Positions 34,845 through 44,614 of a stretch of 64,000 bases of DNA are shown in pieces. Each line of letters starts with the position of its first letter. Position 1 is the stretch's first letter. The translations under genes were made by a program, and so were the position numbers. Below the pieces are notes generated by a model. It saw nothing but the letters and a program-made list of their open reading frames with translations. It had not been told where the DNA came from and ran no database searches. The DNA comes from Nostoc sp. XA010 (lineage in GTDB: Bacteria; Cyanobacteriota; Cyanobacteriia; Cyanobacteriales; Nostocaceae), in contig NZ_JAIVFX010000016.1 of the NCBI RefSeq assembly GCF_020829625.1, forward strand, positions 62,001 to 126,000. Direction: 5' to 3'.

Positions 34845-35585
34845 TTAAAAACTGCCAAGGGGAATTCGAGAAATTAAAGAAAATACACCGAATCCTACCA
34901 ACAGCGCCCCGCTAACTGGGTTAATCCAACCAGACCAGCGACGCAATTCTAGTAACTTTTTAATTGAAGCTGTAAAAGTACCCGCCAAAATCAATGGTGC
35001 TACATAACCGGCTGTATAAGAAAGAAGCAAAACAGCCCCTAAAATTAAGTCTTGTGTATTGGCAATCCAACCCAACAAACTAGCTAAAACAGGCGTGCTA
35101 CAAGGGGAGGCGACTAAGCCGAAAGTCAGCCCCAGCAAATAAGAACGCAATCCTGCTGGTAAATCTTGCGAAATCCAATTCGTTTCGCCCAAGGATGGAA
35201 ATTGCAAAGGTAGCGCTTCTAATAAGTTCAGCCCCATGAGAATGGCGATAATGCTGACGATAATCGGCAAACCAATTCCTACTTGACCGTAGACTTTTCC
35301 AACAAAAGCTGCTATAATACCAAGCCCTGCCAAGGTAGTTGCTAATCCTAAAGCAAACCAAGTTGATTGGGCAGCTGCTTGGAGGCGGCTTTTAGCTTCA
35401 TAACCGCCAATGTAACCAATGGTAATTGGCAGCATAGAAAGCATACAGGGTGTAAGACTGGTAAGCAAGCCAGCCGCAAATATGATACCAATGCTCACCA
35501 CGCTAAGGTGTGTCAGTTGGTTAGAAACAAGGCTGTTGGCAAATTGTTCTAATTGGTAAATTTGGGTTTGCAGGTTATCAAGCAT
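34845..35585 (-). CDS. ccdA: Thiol-disulfide transmembrane carrier CcdA
   Basis: 246 residues with six hydrophobic helices. The two reactive cysteines sit in LTSLTPCMLSMLPITIGYIGG and LVASPCSTPVLASLLG, the conserved P-C pairs of the DsbD/CcdA family. CcdA carries reducing power across the thylakoid or plasma membrane so that apocytochrome c CxxCH thiols can be reduced before haem attachment. It is the first gene of the ccdA-ccs1 operon, which fits that role. Confidence 0.95.
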   Translation of the reverse strand: MLDNLQTQIYQLEQFANSLVSNQLTHLSVVSIGIIFAAGLLTSLTPCMLSMLPITIGYIGGYEAKSRLQAAAQSTWFALGLATTLAGLGIIAAFVGKVYGQVGIGLPIIVSIIAILMGLNLLEALPLQFPSLGETNWISQDLPAGLRSYLLGLTFGLVASPCSTPVLASLLGWIANTQDLILGAVLLLSYTAGYVAPLILAGTFTASIKKLLELRRWSGWINPVSGALLVGFGVFSLISRIPLGSF

Positions 35586-35768
35586 GGGGAGTTTATGAGC
35601 GGGAAATGCTTACTCTGCTTGAATTTTAGCTTATTTCTCGTTTGGGAGTTAGCAGAACGTAAATTATCGAAACTTAATATCATCTAAATTTCATCTGCCC
35701 AAGGAAATGTATCTAAAATACAATTAAGCTCGAACTATATTTGAAGAAGCACGCCTGGAGTATTTGGC

Positions 35769-38700
35769 ATGATGATTGCATTACCCGGATTTCACATTGT
35801 CACTTTGTTAAAAGCAGGGGTAAAAGCAGCCATATACCGTGGAATTAGGGTTAAAGATAATTGTCCGGTAATTATCAAAGGGCTACGTCCAGAACAGTGT
35901 ACACCCAATAATATTGAACAGATCAAACATGAGTATGCGATCGCTCAAAGGTTAAACACCGTAGCCGTAGTTAAAGCTTACACCTTAGAGATGCACCAGG
36001 GAATCCCTTATTTAATTATGGAGGATTTTGAGGCGCGATCGCTCGATCAGTTGCTAGACCAATTTCAACAGCCTGTTCCGTTTCTAAAGATTGCTATTGA
36101 AATCACTAGCAAACTTGCACAAATTCACACTCATCACATTGTCCACAAGGATATTAAGCCGCAAAATATCTTAATTAACCTCGAAACTAATCAGGTCAAA
36201 ATTGCTGATTTTGGAATTGCTACCTTCATTCCATACCAGCAGCAAATAGTTAGCAGTTCCAGCCGAATTGAAGGCAGTCTACCATATTTGTCACCTGAAC
36301 AAACCGGGCGGATGAATCGAGGAATTGACCATCGCAGCGATTTGTATTCTCTGGGAGTCACCTTTTATGAGATGCTGACAGGTCAGCTACCATTTAAAGG
36401 CAAAGATCCCTTAGAGTGGGTGCATTGTCATATTGCAAAATCTCCGCCATCCCCGAAAAAGCTAAACTCTGATATTCCCCAAATCCTCTGCGATATCATT
36501 ATCAAATTGCTGTCGAAGGTTGCAGAACAGAGGTATCAGAGCGCTTTAGGTTTGCAATTTGATCTGGAACGGTGCTTAAAGCAATTGGAGACAACCAAAG
36601 ACATCCAATCTTTTGTTTTGGGTGAGCAAGATATCTCAGAGCGCTTTCAAATTCCTCAAAAATTATATGGGCGAGAGCCAGAGATTGGCAAGCTTTTACA
36701 AGCATTTGAGCGAGTTGTTAACCAAGGTAAACCAGAACTCGTTTTAGTTTCTGGCTATGCTGGGGTTGGTAAATCTTCTTTAGTAAAAGAGATTCACAAA
36801 CCTATTGTGCGAGAACGCGGAGTTTTTATCTCTGGTAAGTTCGATCAGTACAAACGAGATATTCCTTACTCTACTATTGTTCAAGCTTTTCAAACACTTG
36901 TTAGACAAATTTTAACGCAGCCCGAAGCTGAACTTGCTAGTTGGAAAAAGCGAATACAAGCAGCATTAGGGAACAATGGTAGACTAATCACAGATGTAAT
37001 TCCAGAAGTTGAATTAATCGTTGGAGAACAGCCTCCTATACCAGAGTTGGGACCTGCCGAATCTCAAAACCGATTCAATTTGGTGTTTCAGAATTTTATT
37101 AGCGTCTTTGCTCAAAAAGAGCATCCGCTCACTGTTTTTTTAGATGATATGCAGTGGGCAGACAGCGCTACTTTAAATTTAATTCAAACCGTCATTACTG
37201 GGTCTAGTATCCAATATCTCTGCTTCATTTTGGCTTTTCGAGATAATGAAGTAGATGTTGTCCATCCCTTTAGTTTAATGATGGAGAAGGTTCGCCAGTA
37301 TGGAGCAAGAATAACTGAAATTATTCTTACGCCGTTGAATCTTGTTTATGTAAATCAGTTAATTGCTGATACCTTGCATAGTTCTGTAGAACAAGTAGAA
37401 CCTCTTGCTCAATTGATTATCCAAAAAACTGACGGCAATCCTTTTTTTGTCAATGAGTTTCTGAAAACACTACATCAAGAAAATCTGCTGATTTTTGACC
37501 CCCCTCAATCCCACGCCAGATGGTTCAAGTCGGCAGAGCCGCCCAACGCACTGACTCCCCTTGCTAAGGGGGGAAGTAAAGGGGGGTGGCAATGGAATTT
37601 AACTCAAATTGAAGCCCAAGGGATTACAGATAATATTGTTAGCTTGATGATTGGGCGGCTGCAAAAACTGCCAGCAGCAACTCAACAAGTGCTTAAGTTA
37701 GCCTCCTGTATTGGTAATCGTTTTGATTTAGAAGTTTTAGCGATCGTTGGTGAACAATCTATTGAAGAAACAGCGAATGCACTTGTTGATGCAATTTTAA
37801 GAGGATTAATTATCCCCATAGAGTCAGATGAAACTGTCCAGAAAAACTATCGTTTCTATCATGACCGAGTTCAGCAAGCTGCATACTCCTTAATTACTGA
37901 TGAATTAAAGTCGGCAGTTCACCTGACAATTGGACGGCTTTTGCTAAAAAATGCTAGTCCTGAGCAAGTGAACGAGCAAATATTTGATTTAGCCAATCAA
38001 CTCAACTTTGCTGTGGATCTAATTATTGAGCAGACAGAAAAAGATGAATTGCTACGGTTGAATTTAATTGCTGCTAAGAAAGCAAAAGCTTCCACAGCCT
38101 ACACTCCTGCTAAAAAGTTTTTTAGCGTTGCCATGAATCTTTTAGCTGAAAATGCCTGGATTGAACAATATGAACAAACATTTAATTTATTCAGAGAGCT
38201 AGCTGAGTGTGAATTCTTAACAGGGAATTTAGAACAAGCAGAAAAATTATTTGAATTACTATTTATGAAAGCAGGGTCTTATGTAGATAAATCTAATATT
38301 TATATGCTGCAAATCAGACTCTATCAAGTTGCAGGGAGGTATGAAGAGGCGCTGACATTGGGATTAGAAGCTTTAAAACTTTTTGGGGTGACATTCCCTA
38401 ATACAAACGATGAAGTGCAAGCTGCGATCGCAATTGAAAAAAATCAAGTATTAACCAATCTAGGTAATAGACAAGTCTCTGATATAATTAATGCTATAGT
38501 AATCGAAGATCCAAATATTAAAACAGTGATTAGTCTGTTGACGACTTTGGGGCCACCTACTTATCTAGGTAGACCTGATCTCTTTCCCTTAGTCGTACTT
38601 AAAGCAGTTAACTACTCACTCAAGTTTGGTAATACAGAAGATTCCTGTTTTGCCTACAGCATGTATGCCATGTTGTTGGTTTCCATCTTCCATGATATTC

Positions 38701-41700
38701 CTACAGGATACGCATTCTCTGAGATGACAATTCAATTAAATGAAAAGTTGCATGACTTGAAACTTAGAGGAGTTGTTCTGCACATTCATGGAAGTCATAT
38801 TAACGTTTGGTGTAACCATATTTTTACCGATATTCAATTTTTAGAGCGGGGATTTATCGGCTGTATGGAAGCTGGTGATGTGACGATGGCTAACTACAAT
38901 GGTTATCAAGCCTCGTGGCAAATTATCCAGCTAGGTTTTCCACTTACAGAAACATACAAATCTCTAGAAAAATATACTGCATTCGCCCGCCAATCTAAAC
39001 ATGAGACTGTCTATCAGACAATCAAACTACAGCAGATGTTACTGATGAATCTGCGCGGACTGACTCACCAAACTTTGACTCTAAGTAATGATGAATTTGA
39101 TGAATCATCAGCTTTGTCTATTATTACAGATGCAGGTTTTGTCAGTGGAATTATTTTTTATCATATTATTAAAATAATTATATTTTTTACTTATGGACAA
39201 TATACTGAAGCATTTAGTTATGCCTTAAAATTGTCTAATTCGCCAGTTACAACACTGGCATTACCAATTGAGACAGAATACATTTTATATTACTCACTGA
39301 CTCTTACGGCTCTTTATTCAACAGTATCTTATCAAGAGCAAGAACAGTTTTTACAAACCTTAAAATTCCATCAGCAGCAATTGCAATACTGGGCTAACCA
39401 TTGCCCTGCAAATTTCTTACACAAGTCTCAATTAGTAGCGGCTGAAATAGCTCGACTTGAAAATCGGGACTTGGAAGCCATGCGCTTGTATGAGCAATCA
39501 ATTGCTTCAGCCTGTGAGCAGGGATTTGTGCAATATGAAGCTTTGGCTAATGAGCTATGCGCTAAATTTTATCTAGAACGGAAGTTTGAATTAATTGCCA
39601 AAACCTACTTGCAAGAAGCTAAAAATGCTTATGTACGTTGGGAGGCATATGCTAAAGTTAAACACCTCGAAGAATCCTATCCTCAGCTATTGCCACAACA
39701 GCTTATCTCTAATGGAACATTTTTCAGCACAGGTGAACAGCTAGATTTTTTATCGGTCGTTAAAGCGTCTCAAACCATATCTAGTGAAATTGTGTTTTCG
39801 CAGTTGTTGAAGACATTAATGCAAATTGTTCTTGAGCAAGCAGGAGCAGAAATTGGTTATTTATTGCTTGAATACGAGCAAAACTTGGTGATCGAAGTAG
39901 AAGCTAAATTTAATCTCCAAGCAGAAAAGCTCAATGTTTATCGACCTGTATTAGAGGGTGAAGTTTCACAGGTTATTCCGCAATCAATGCTGAATTATGT
40001 TCAGCGAACTCAAGAAACAGTGATTTTGCGAAATGCCACTGAGCAAAATCTGTTTTCCAAAGACGAGTATATAATCCGAAAGCAACCTAAATCTGTACTT
40101 TGTTTACCGATCGCGCTTCAGTCAAAATTAATTGGTATTTTATATTTAGAAAATAATCTTATTTCCAGCGCCTTTACACAGGACAAGCTTTCCGTACTGG
40201 AAATATTGACAGTTCAAATTGCTATTTCTCTAGAAAATGCTCGTCTTTATCAAAGTCTAGAAAATAGTCAAGAAAAACTCAATCTGGCGTTAAAATCTGC
40301 CCAAATTGGTGTTTGGAGTTGGGATATTGTCAACGATCAGTTTACCTGGGATGAGCAGATTTATCAACTATTTGGGTTAACACCTGAAACTTTTGTTGCC
40401 ACATCCGAAGCAATTTTAGCTCGTCTGCATCCAGATGATCGAGGATTGCTAGCTCAATCGTTGAGCCGAGCGATTAACCAAGGTGTGGAGCATGATTTAG
40501 AATATCGAATTATTCGAGATGACAGCAGTATTCGCTACCTAGCCTGCCGAGGAAAAGCCTTTTTCAACGAAGCAGGTAAAGCCACACACATGAGTGGTGT
40601 TGTGCTTGATATTACAGATCGTAAACAATCTGAAGCTGAACGTATCCAACTGATTCAAGAGCAAACTGCCCGACAAGAAGCAGAAGCAGATCAGCAACGG
40701 GCAACATTCTTAGCTCAAATCAGTGCAACCTTAGCCTCTTCCCTCGATTACGAAAGCACATTAGCAAGTGTGGCAAAGCTGGCTGTGCCTTACTTCGCTG
40801 ATTGGTGCGGCGTCGATCTGCTGCAAGACAACCAATCAATTAATCGGGTAGCAGTTGCTCACCGAGATCCAGAGAAAGTGAAACTTGGTTGGGAACTGTA
40901 TCAGCGTTATCCTAGAAAGTTGGATGCACCTGAAGGTGTGCCTAAAGTGCTGCGTACTGGACTTGCAGAAATGGTAGCTGAAATTTCAGATGCAGCTTTA
41001 GCAGAAGCTATCCAAGATCCAGAACATCTGCGGATTCTGCGTGAACTTGGTTTAAAGTCATGTATTATCTTGCCATTGATGGCACGCGAAAGGATTTTTG
41101 GGTCAATTTCCTTTGTGACTGCTGAATCAGAACGTCGTTACAGCACAGCTGACTTGTCATTAGCTGAAGATGTTGCCCATCGAGCTGCGATCGCTATTGA
41201 TAATGCTCGTCTTTACCAAGAAGCACAGCAAGCACAAAAAACAGCAGAACGAGCGTTAGAGCGCATTGCCCGTCTTCAATCCATCACGGCTGCCCTTTCA
41301 GAATCGCTGACACCAGCCCAAGTATCTGAAGTCATTGTAGAGCAGAGCATCGCTGCTTTGGGAGCCAGTTGTGCCCTTGTCGCCTTGGTGAATGAAAGTA
41401 AAACTGAACTAGAAATTGTGCGTGCGGTTGGCTATAACCAAGATTTGGTAGAAACTTGGCGTCATTTTGCCATTGATTCCCCTTCTCCCTTAGCAGAAGC
41501 CGTGCGGACTGGGCAACCTATTTGGGCTGAATCAACAGAAAATCGGGTAGCTCGTTATCCTCATCTAGCCCAAATTTACGCCCAATATGACCTTAATACC
41601 TGGATTTCTATTCCATTGATGGTGGAAGGTTGGGCAGTTGGTGGTATAACCTTGGGATTTGCCAAGCTCCAACTACTTAATGAGGAAGATCAAGCCTTTA

Positions 41701-42956
41701 TCTTAGCCCTTGCTCAACAGTGCGCCCAAGCGATCGCTCGCGCCCATCTTTACGAAGCCGAACAAACGGCACGAAGCGCTGCTGAATCAGCAAATCGCAT
41801 CAAAGATGAATTTCTCGCTGTGCTGTCCCATGAATTGAGAACACCGCTTAACCCAATTCTGGGTTGGACAAAACTGATGCGAACCCGCAAACTTGATCAA
41901 GCAACAAGCGATCGCGCCCTCGAAACCATTGAGCGCAACGCCAAGTTACAAACCCAATTGATTGAAGATTTACTTGATGTCTCCCGCATCCTTCAGGGTA
42001 AACTTAACCTCAACTTTAGCCCCATTAATTTAATATCAGTCATTGAAGCTGCGATCGAGACAGTGCGTTTATCAGCACAGGCTAAGTCTATCGAGATTCA
42101 GACAATTATTGAATCTAGTTTAGGGCCAGTTTTAGCCGATGCCAATCGATTGCAACAAGTATTTTGGAATATCCTTTCTAATGCCATTAAGTTTACTCCC
42201 ACTGGGGGACAAGTAAAAATTAAATTAGAGCAAATTGGCTCACAGGTACAAATCTGCATCACTGACACAGGGAAGGGGATTGCACCTGAGTTCTTACCTT
42301 ATGTCTTTGATTATTTCCGTCAAGCAGATAGTGCCACAACTCGAAAATTTGGCGGTTTAGGTTTAGGATTAGCGATCGTCCGGCATCTTGTAGAACTTCA
42401 CGGGGGAACTGTTCAAGCCCAAAGCCTGGGCGAAGAACAAGGAGCAACTTTCACCGTCAGGCTTCCATGCTTACAGAATGAAAACAAAGGAATCAAGGAT
42501 GCAAAAGATAACTTTTCAGTTGTCGAAGATCAGTCCTTACCCTTGTCTGGCTTAAAGATTCTCGTGGTGGATGATGACGCAGATATGCGAGAATTTTTGC
42601 CTTTCATGCTGGAGCAATATGGTGCAACTGTGACTGCTGTAGCCTCAGCCATTGAAGCTTTAACTGCAATGAGTCAATTCCAGCCAAATTTGCTCATAAG
42701 CGATATCGGGATGCCAGAAATGGATGGTTACATGCTGATGCGACAAATAAGGAGTTTGCAACTAGAGCAAGGTGGGACAATTACAGCGATCGCTTTAACA
42801 GCTTATGCTAGTGAGATAGATCATCAGCAAGCGATCGCTGCTGGATTTCAACAGCATATTTCCAAGCCTGTAGATCCAGAAGAATTGGTGAAGGCGATCG
42901 TATCATTAGACTTATTGAAACAGAATAAAGGCGTCACTCGTTATAATTCACCATGA
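35769..42956 (+). CDS. Giant hybrid sensor: Ser/Thr kinase - AAA ATPase - GAF/PAS - His kinase - receiver
   Basis: 2395 residues. In order: a Ser/Thr kinase domain (1-270; Lys37, His126-Lys-Asp128 catalytic loop, DFG at Asp147), a predicted ATPase (Walker A GYAGVGKS with Lys335, Walker B LTVFLDDMQWAD), a long helical TPR-like middle, a GAF domain (about 1340-1490), a PAS domain (about 1500-1620), two more GAF domains (about 1650-2000), a histidine kinase (phosphorylated His2021 in LSHELRTPLNPILGW, then HATPase) and a receiver (Asp2312). This matches the HstK-type multi-sensor kinases of heterocystous cyanobacteria. All catalytic residues appear intact. A repeat-derived insert of about 30 residues lies near residue 577. 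Confidence 0.92.
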   Translation: MMIALPGFHIVTLLKAGVKAAIYRGIRVKDNCPVIIKGLRPEQCTPNNIEQIKHEYAIAQRLNTVAVVKAYTLEMHQGIPYLIMEDFEARSLDQLLDQFQQPVPFLKIAIEITSKLAQIHTHHIVHKDIKPQNILINLETNQVKIADFGIATFIPYQQQIVSSSSRIEGSLPYLSPEQTGRMNRGIDHRSDLYSLGVTFYEMLTGQLPFKGKDPLEWVHCHIAKSPPSPKKLNSDIPQILCDIIIKLLSKVAEQRYQSALGLQFDLERCLKQLETTKDIQSFVLGEQDISERFQIPQKLYGREPEIGKLLQAFERVVNQGKPELVLVSGYAGVGKSSLVKEIHKPIVRERGVFISGKFDQYKRDIPYSTIVQAFQTLVRQILTQPEAELASWKKRIQAALGNNGRLITDVIPEVELIVGEQPPIPELGPAESQNRFNLVFQNFISVFAQKEHPLTVFLDDMQWADSATLNLIQTVITGSSIQYLCFILAFRDNEVDVVHPFSLMMEKVRQYGARITEIILTPLNLVYVNQLIADTLHSSVEQVEPLAQLIIQKTDGNPFFVNEFLKTLHQENLLIFDPPQSHARWFKSAEPPNALTPLAKGGSKGGWQWNLTQIEAQGITDNIVSLMIGRLQKLPAATQQVLKLASCIGNRFDLEVLAIVGEQSIEETANALVDAILRGLIIPIESDETVQKNYRFYHDRVQQAAYSLITDELKSAVHLTIGRLLLKNASPEQVNEQIFDLANQLNFAVDLIIEQTEKDELLRLNLIAAKKAKASTAYTPAKKFFSVAMNLLAENAWIEQYEQTFNLFRELAECEFLTGNLEQAEKLFELLFMKAGSYVDKSNIYMLQIRLYQVAGRYEEALTLGLEALKLFGVTFPNTNDEVQAAIAIEKNQVLTNLGNRQVSDIINAIVIEDPNIKTVISLLTTLGPPTYLGRPDLFPLVVLKAVNYSLKFGNTEDSCFAYSMYAMLLVSIFHDIPTGYAFSEMTIQLNEKLHDLKLRGVVLHIHGSHINVWCNHIFTDIQFLERGFIGCMEAGDVTMANYNGYQASWQIIQLGFPLTETYKSLEKYTAFARQSKHETVYQTIKLQQMLLMNLRGLTHQTLTLSNDEFDESSALSIITDAGFVSGIIFYHIIKIIIFFTYGQYTEAFSYALKLSNSPVTTLALPIETEYILYYSLTLTALYSTVSYQEQEQFLQTLKFHQQQLQYWANHCPANFLHKSQLVAAEIARLENRDLEAMRLYEQSIASACEQGFVQYEALANELCAKFYLERKFELIAKTYLQEAKNAYVRWEAYAKVKHLEESYPQLLPQQLISNGTFFSTGEQLDFLSVVKASQTISSEIVFSQLLKTLMQIVLEQAGAEIGYLLLEYEQNLVIEVEAKFNLQAEKLNVYRPVLEGEVSQVIPQSMLNYVQRTQETVILRNATEQNLFSKDEYIIRKQPKSVLCLPIALQSKLIGILYLENNLISSAFTQDKLSVLEILTVQIAISLENARLYQSLENSQEKLNLALKSAQIGVWSWDIVNDQFTWDEQIYQLFGLTPETFVATSEAILARLHPDDRGLLAQSLSRAINQGVEHDLEYRIIRDDSSIRYLACRGKAFFNEAGKATHMSGVVLDITDRKQSEAERIQLIQEQTARQEAEADQQRATFLAQISATLASSLDYESTLASVAKLAVPYFADWCGVDLLQDNQSINRVAVAHRDPEKVKLGWELYQRYPRKLDAPEGVPKVLRTGLAEMVAEISDAALAEAIQDPEHLRILRELGLKSCIILPLMARERIFGSISFVTAESERRYSTADLSLAEDVAHRAAIAIDNARLYQEAQQAQKTAERALERIARLQSITAALSESLTPAQVSEVIVEQSIAALGASCALVALVNESKTELEIVRAVGYNQDLVETWRHFAIDSPSPLAEAVRTGQPIWAESTENRVARYPHLAQIYAQYDLNTWISIPLMVEGWAVGGITLGFAKLQLLNEEDQAFILALAQQCAQAIARAHLYEAEQTARSAAESANRIKDEFLAVLSHELRTPLNPILGWTKLMRTRKLDQATSDRALETIERNAKLQTQLIEDLLDVSRILQGKLNLNFSPINLISVIEAAIETVRLSAQAKSIEIQTIIESSLGPVLADANRLQQVFWNILSNAIKFTPTGGQVKIKLEQIGSQVQICITDTGKGIAPEFLPYVFDYFRQADSATTRKFGGLGLGLAIVRHLVELHGGTVQAQSLGEEQGATFTVRLPCLQNENKGIKDAKDNFSVVEDQSLPLSGLKILVVDDDADMREFLPFMLEQYGATVTAVASAIEALTAMSQFQPNLLISDIGMPEMDGYMLMRQIRSLQLEQGGTITAIALTAYASEIDHQQAIAAGFQQHISKPVDPEELVKAIVSLDLLKQNKGVTRYNSP
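37497..37590 (+). repeat. Palindrome-bearing repeat inserted in frame in the hybrid kinase gene
   Basis: This GC-rich stretch encodes PPNALTPLAKGGSKGGW and includes CCCCTTGCTAAGGGG, a palindrome typical of intergenic repeats in Nostoc. It splits an otherwise continuous ATPase-family sequence (about LLIF... / WNLTQIEAQGIT) without breaking the frame. Confidence 0.6.
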
Positions 42957-43020
42957 ATTCTGTATAAGTCGCGGATCTGAATCCCCACATTCTTGGGAAC
43001 TTCAAAATTACTTTTTTTGT

Positions 43021-43155
43021 TAAGGGAACTCCAAAAAATACATTATCCAATTTCTGAACTTCACTACGACTTTCCCTCCCCCTGCTCCCTGCTCCCTGCT
43101 CCCTGCCCCCTGCCCCCTGCCCTCTGCCCCCTGCCCTGCCTTTTGAAGTCCCTAA
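43021..43155. mobile_element. Second copy of the AGGGACTTCC element with long CCCTGCT array
   Basis: Left end TTAAGGGAACTCC, interior ACATTATCCAATTT, an expanded array of about nine CTGCTCC/CTGCCCC heptamers (43080-43138), and right end GAAGTCCCTAA. Same architecture as 32031-32160 but with more heptamers and a more decayed left end. It ends directly at the stop codon of the pentapeptide-repeat gene. Confidence 0.7.
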
Positions 43156-43962
43156 TTAATCGTGCCTTGAAGCGTCAGGCATAATTGCCTCCTGAAGATT
43201 TACGCCCTTGAGGTTAGCTCCCCTAATGTCGGCTCCTCTGAGGTTAGCACCTCTGAGATTCGCACCTGCTAAATTCGCGCCTCTAAGGTTAGTCCAACTC
43301 AAGTCAGCTTCACTTAAGTTAGCTTCACTTAAGTTAGCCCGCAACAGGTAAGCACCACTGAGGTGAGCCTTGTTTAGATTAGCTTTGTACAGTTCAGCTT
43401 TATAAAGATAAGCCCCCAATATTTCTGCCTCATACAAACTTGCCTCGCTGAGGTCAGCCGCAATCAAGTTAGCTTCAATTAGGTTAGCAAAAGAGAGATT
43501 AGTCCGCATTAGCTTCGCTGCACCTAAATCGGCATCTCTCAAGTTAGCGCCTCTTAAGTCGGTTCCAATTAGATTAGCATGAGCGATCGCAGCGCCTCTA
43601 AGATTCGTCTCACTCAAGTCTGCTCCAATAAAATTAGCATGACTCAAATCTGCCTGCGTAAGTATAGCACCACTCAAGTTAGCAACAGTGAAGTTAGCAT
43701 CACTCAAGTTAGCTTCAATAAGCAAGGCTTTGTAGAGGTTGGCACTACTCAAGTCAGCACCACTGAGGTTTGCTCGCACCAGTAAAGCATTACCCAAATC
43801 TACCTTGCTCAAATTTACCCCCTGGAGATTCGCGCCTCTGAGGTTATCCCCTTGCAGGTTTGCGGCGCTGAGGTCTGGTTCAATCTGAGGATTTTTCTCT
43901 CTCCACTCAATCCATCTAACTGCACCTGCTTTGAGTAAAGCTAGATGCTCTCGATTTGCCAT
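43156..43962 (-). CDS. Pentapeptide-repeat protein
   Basis: 268 residues. After a short helical start (EHLALLKAGAVRWIEWRE), nearly the whole protein is about 45 tandem pentapeptides of the A(N/D)LXX type, which fold into a right-handed square beta-helix. Such proteins often act as structural scaffolds; the function is unknown. The start, with the L-x-A-G-x-x-x-W-N/I region, is typical of cyanobacterial members. It begins ten bases after ccmP on the same strand, so the two are probably co-transcribed. Confidence 0.88.
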   Translation of the reverse strand: MANREHLALLKAGAVRWIEWREKNPQIEPDLSAANLQGDNLRGANLQGVNLSKVDLGNALLVRANLSGADLSSANLYKALLIEANLSDANFTVANLSGAILTQADLSHANFIGADLSETNLRGAAIAHANLIGTDLRGANLRDADLGAAKLMRTNLSFANLIEANLIAADLSEASLYEAEILGAYLYKAELYKANLNKAHLSGAYLLRANLSEANLSEADLSWTNLRGANLAGANLRGANLRGADIRGANLKGVNLQEAIMPDASRHD

Positions 43963-43972
43963 TTTCTCTCCT

Positions 43973-44614
43973 TTACTCCTGACGCATACCCAGAGGATTT
44001 GCCCGACCAGCTACACTTTCTATTGCCGTTAATGCTCCCGCCGCACCCGCTAAAATATCTTGTTCTTTTCCACCTAAGTAAAGCCGTCCAAAACTACCTA
44101 CAGCTTGCACCTCAAGGATGTTAATCGATGCCGCTTTCTCAGCTTCATTCGCAGCCAGTGCGGCGTAAGCAGCAGGTTCCACTTCTAATACATACAGCGT
44201 TTGCCCTGCTAGTAATAGCTGGCCCCGTCGCGTGCGATTAATAAGTTGTGTTTGATAAGCATCGATGTTACGAATAATCTGGCTAGAAACAACACGCGGT
44301 TTGAGACATTCCTCTCTTCGGACTCCCAATGCAGCCAAAATTGCTTGCCCAGCAGCTCGCGTTTCCCCTTGGGAGCTAGAATGAACTTCTAATAGTCCGT
44401 ACAGTCGTTCAACTATCTGTACTCCCGGACGGACAGAGGCAGCTTTCAGGGCTATATCCGTAATTTTATTAATTTCGATACCAGGAGAGATTTCAATCCA
44501 CAGTGATGTATCCCCTGGTAATGGTAAGAAGCCTTGAGCTACTGTTCCCATATATGCTGCATGTTGAGGTTGCAGGCTGTCGAGAAATACGAAACTGCGT
44601 AGTTCTATTCCCAA
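43973..44614 (-). CDS. ccmP: Carboxysome shell protein CcmP (tandem BMC-T)
   Basis: 213 residues, the size of CcmP, with the family start MGIELRSFVFLDSLQPQH and conserved GFLPLPGDTSLWIEISPGIE, KPRVVSSQIIRNIDAYQ and SFGRLYLGGKEQD. It holds two permuted bacterial-microcompartment domains (about 1-100 and 110-205). CcmP trimers stack as a gated pore thought to pass larger metabolites such as ribulose bisphosphate through the beta-carboxysome shell. It sits away from the main ccm operon, as in other cyanobacteria, here with a pentapeptide-repeat gene downstream. Confidence 0.93.
   Translation of the reverse strand: MGIELRSFVFLDSLQPQHAAYMGTVAQGFLPLPGDTSLWIEISPGIEINKITDIALKAASVRPGVQIVERLYGLLEVHSSSQGETRAAGQAILAALGVRREECLKPRVVSSQIIRNIDAYQTQLINRTRRGQLLLAGQTLYVLEVEPAAYAALAANEAEKAASINILEVQAVGSFGRLYLGGKEQDILAGAAGALTAIESVAGRANPLGMRQE

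Noticed and set aside
43579..43785. Repetitive plus-strand frame
   Set aside because: It is the antisense shadow of the pentapeptide-repeat gene, whose 15-base period keeps the opposite frame open.
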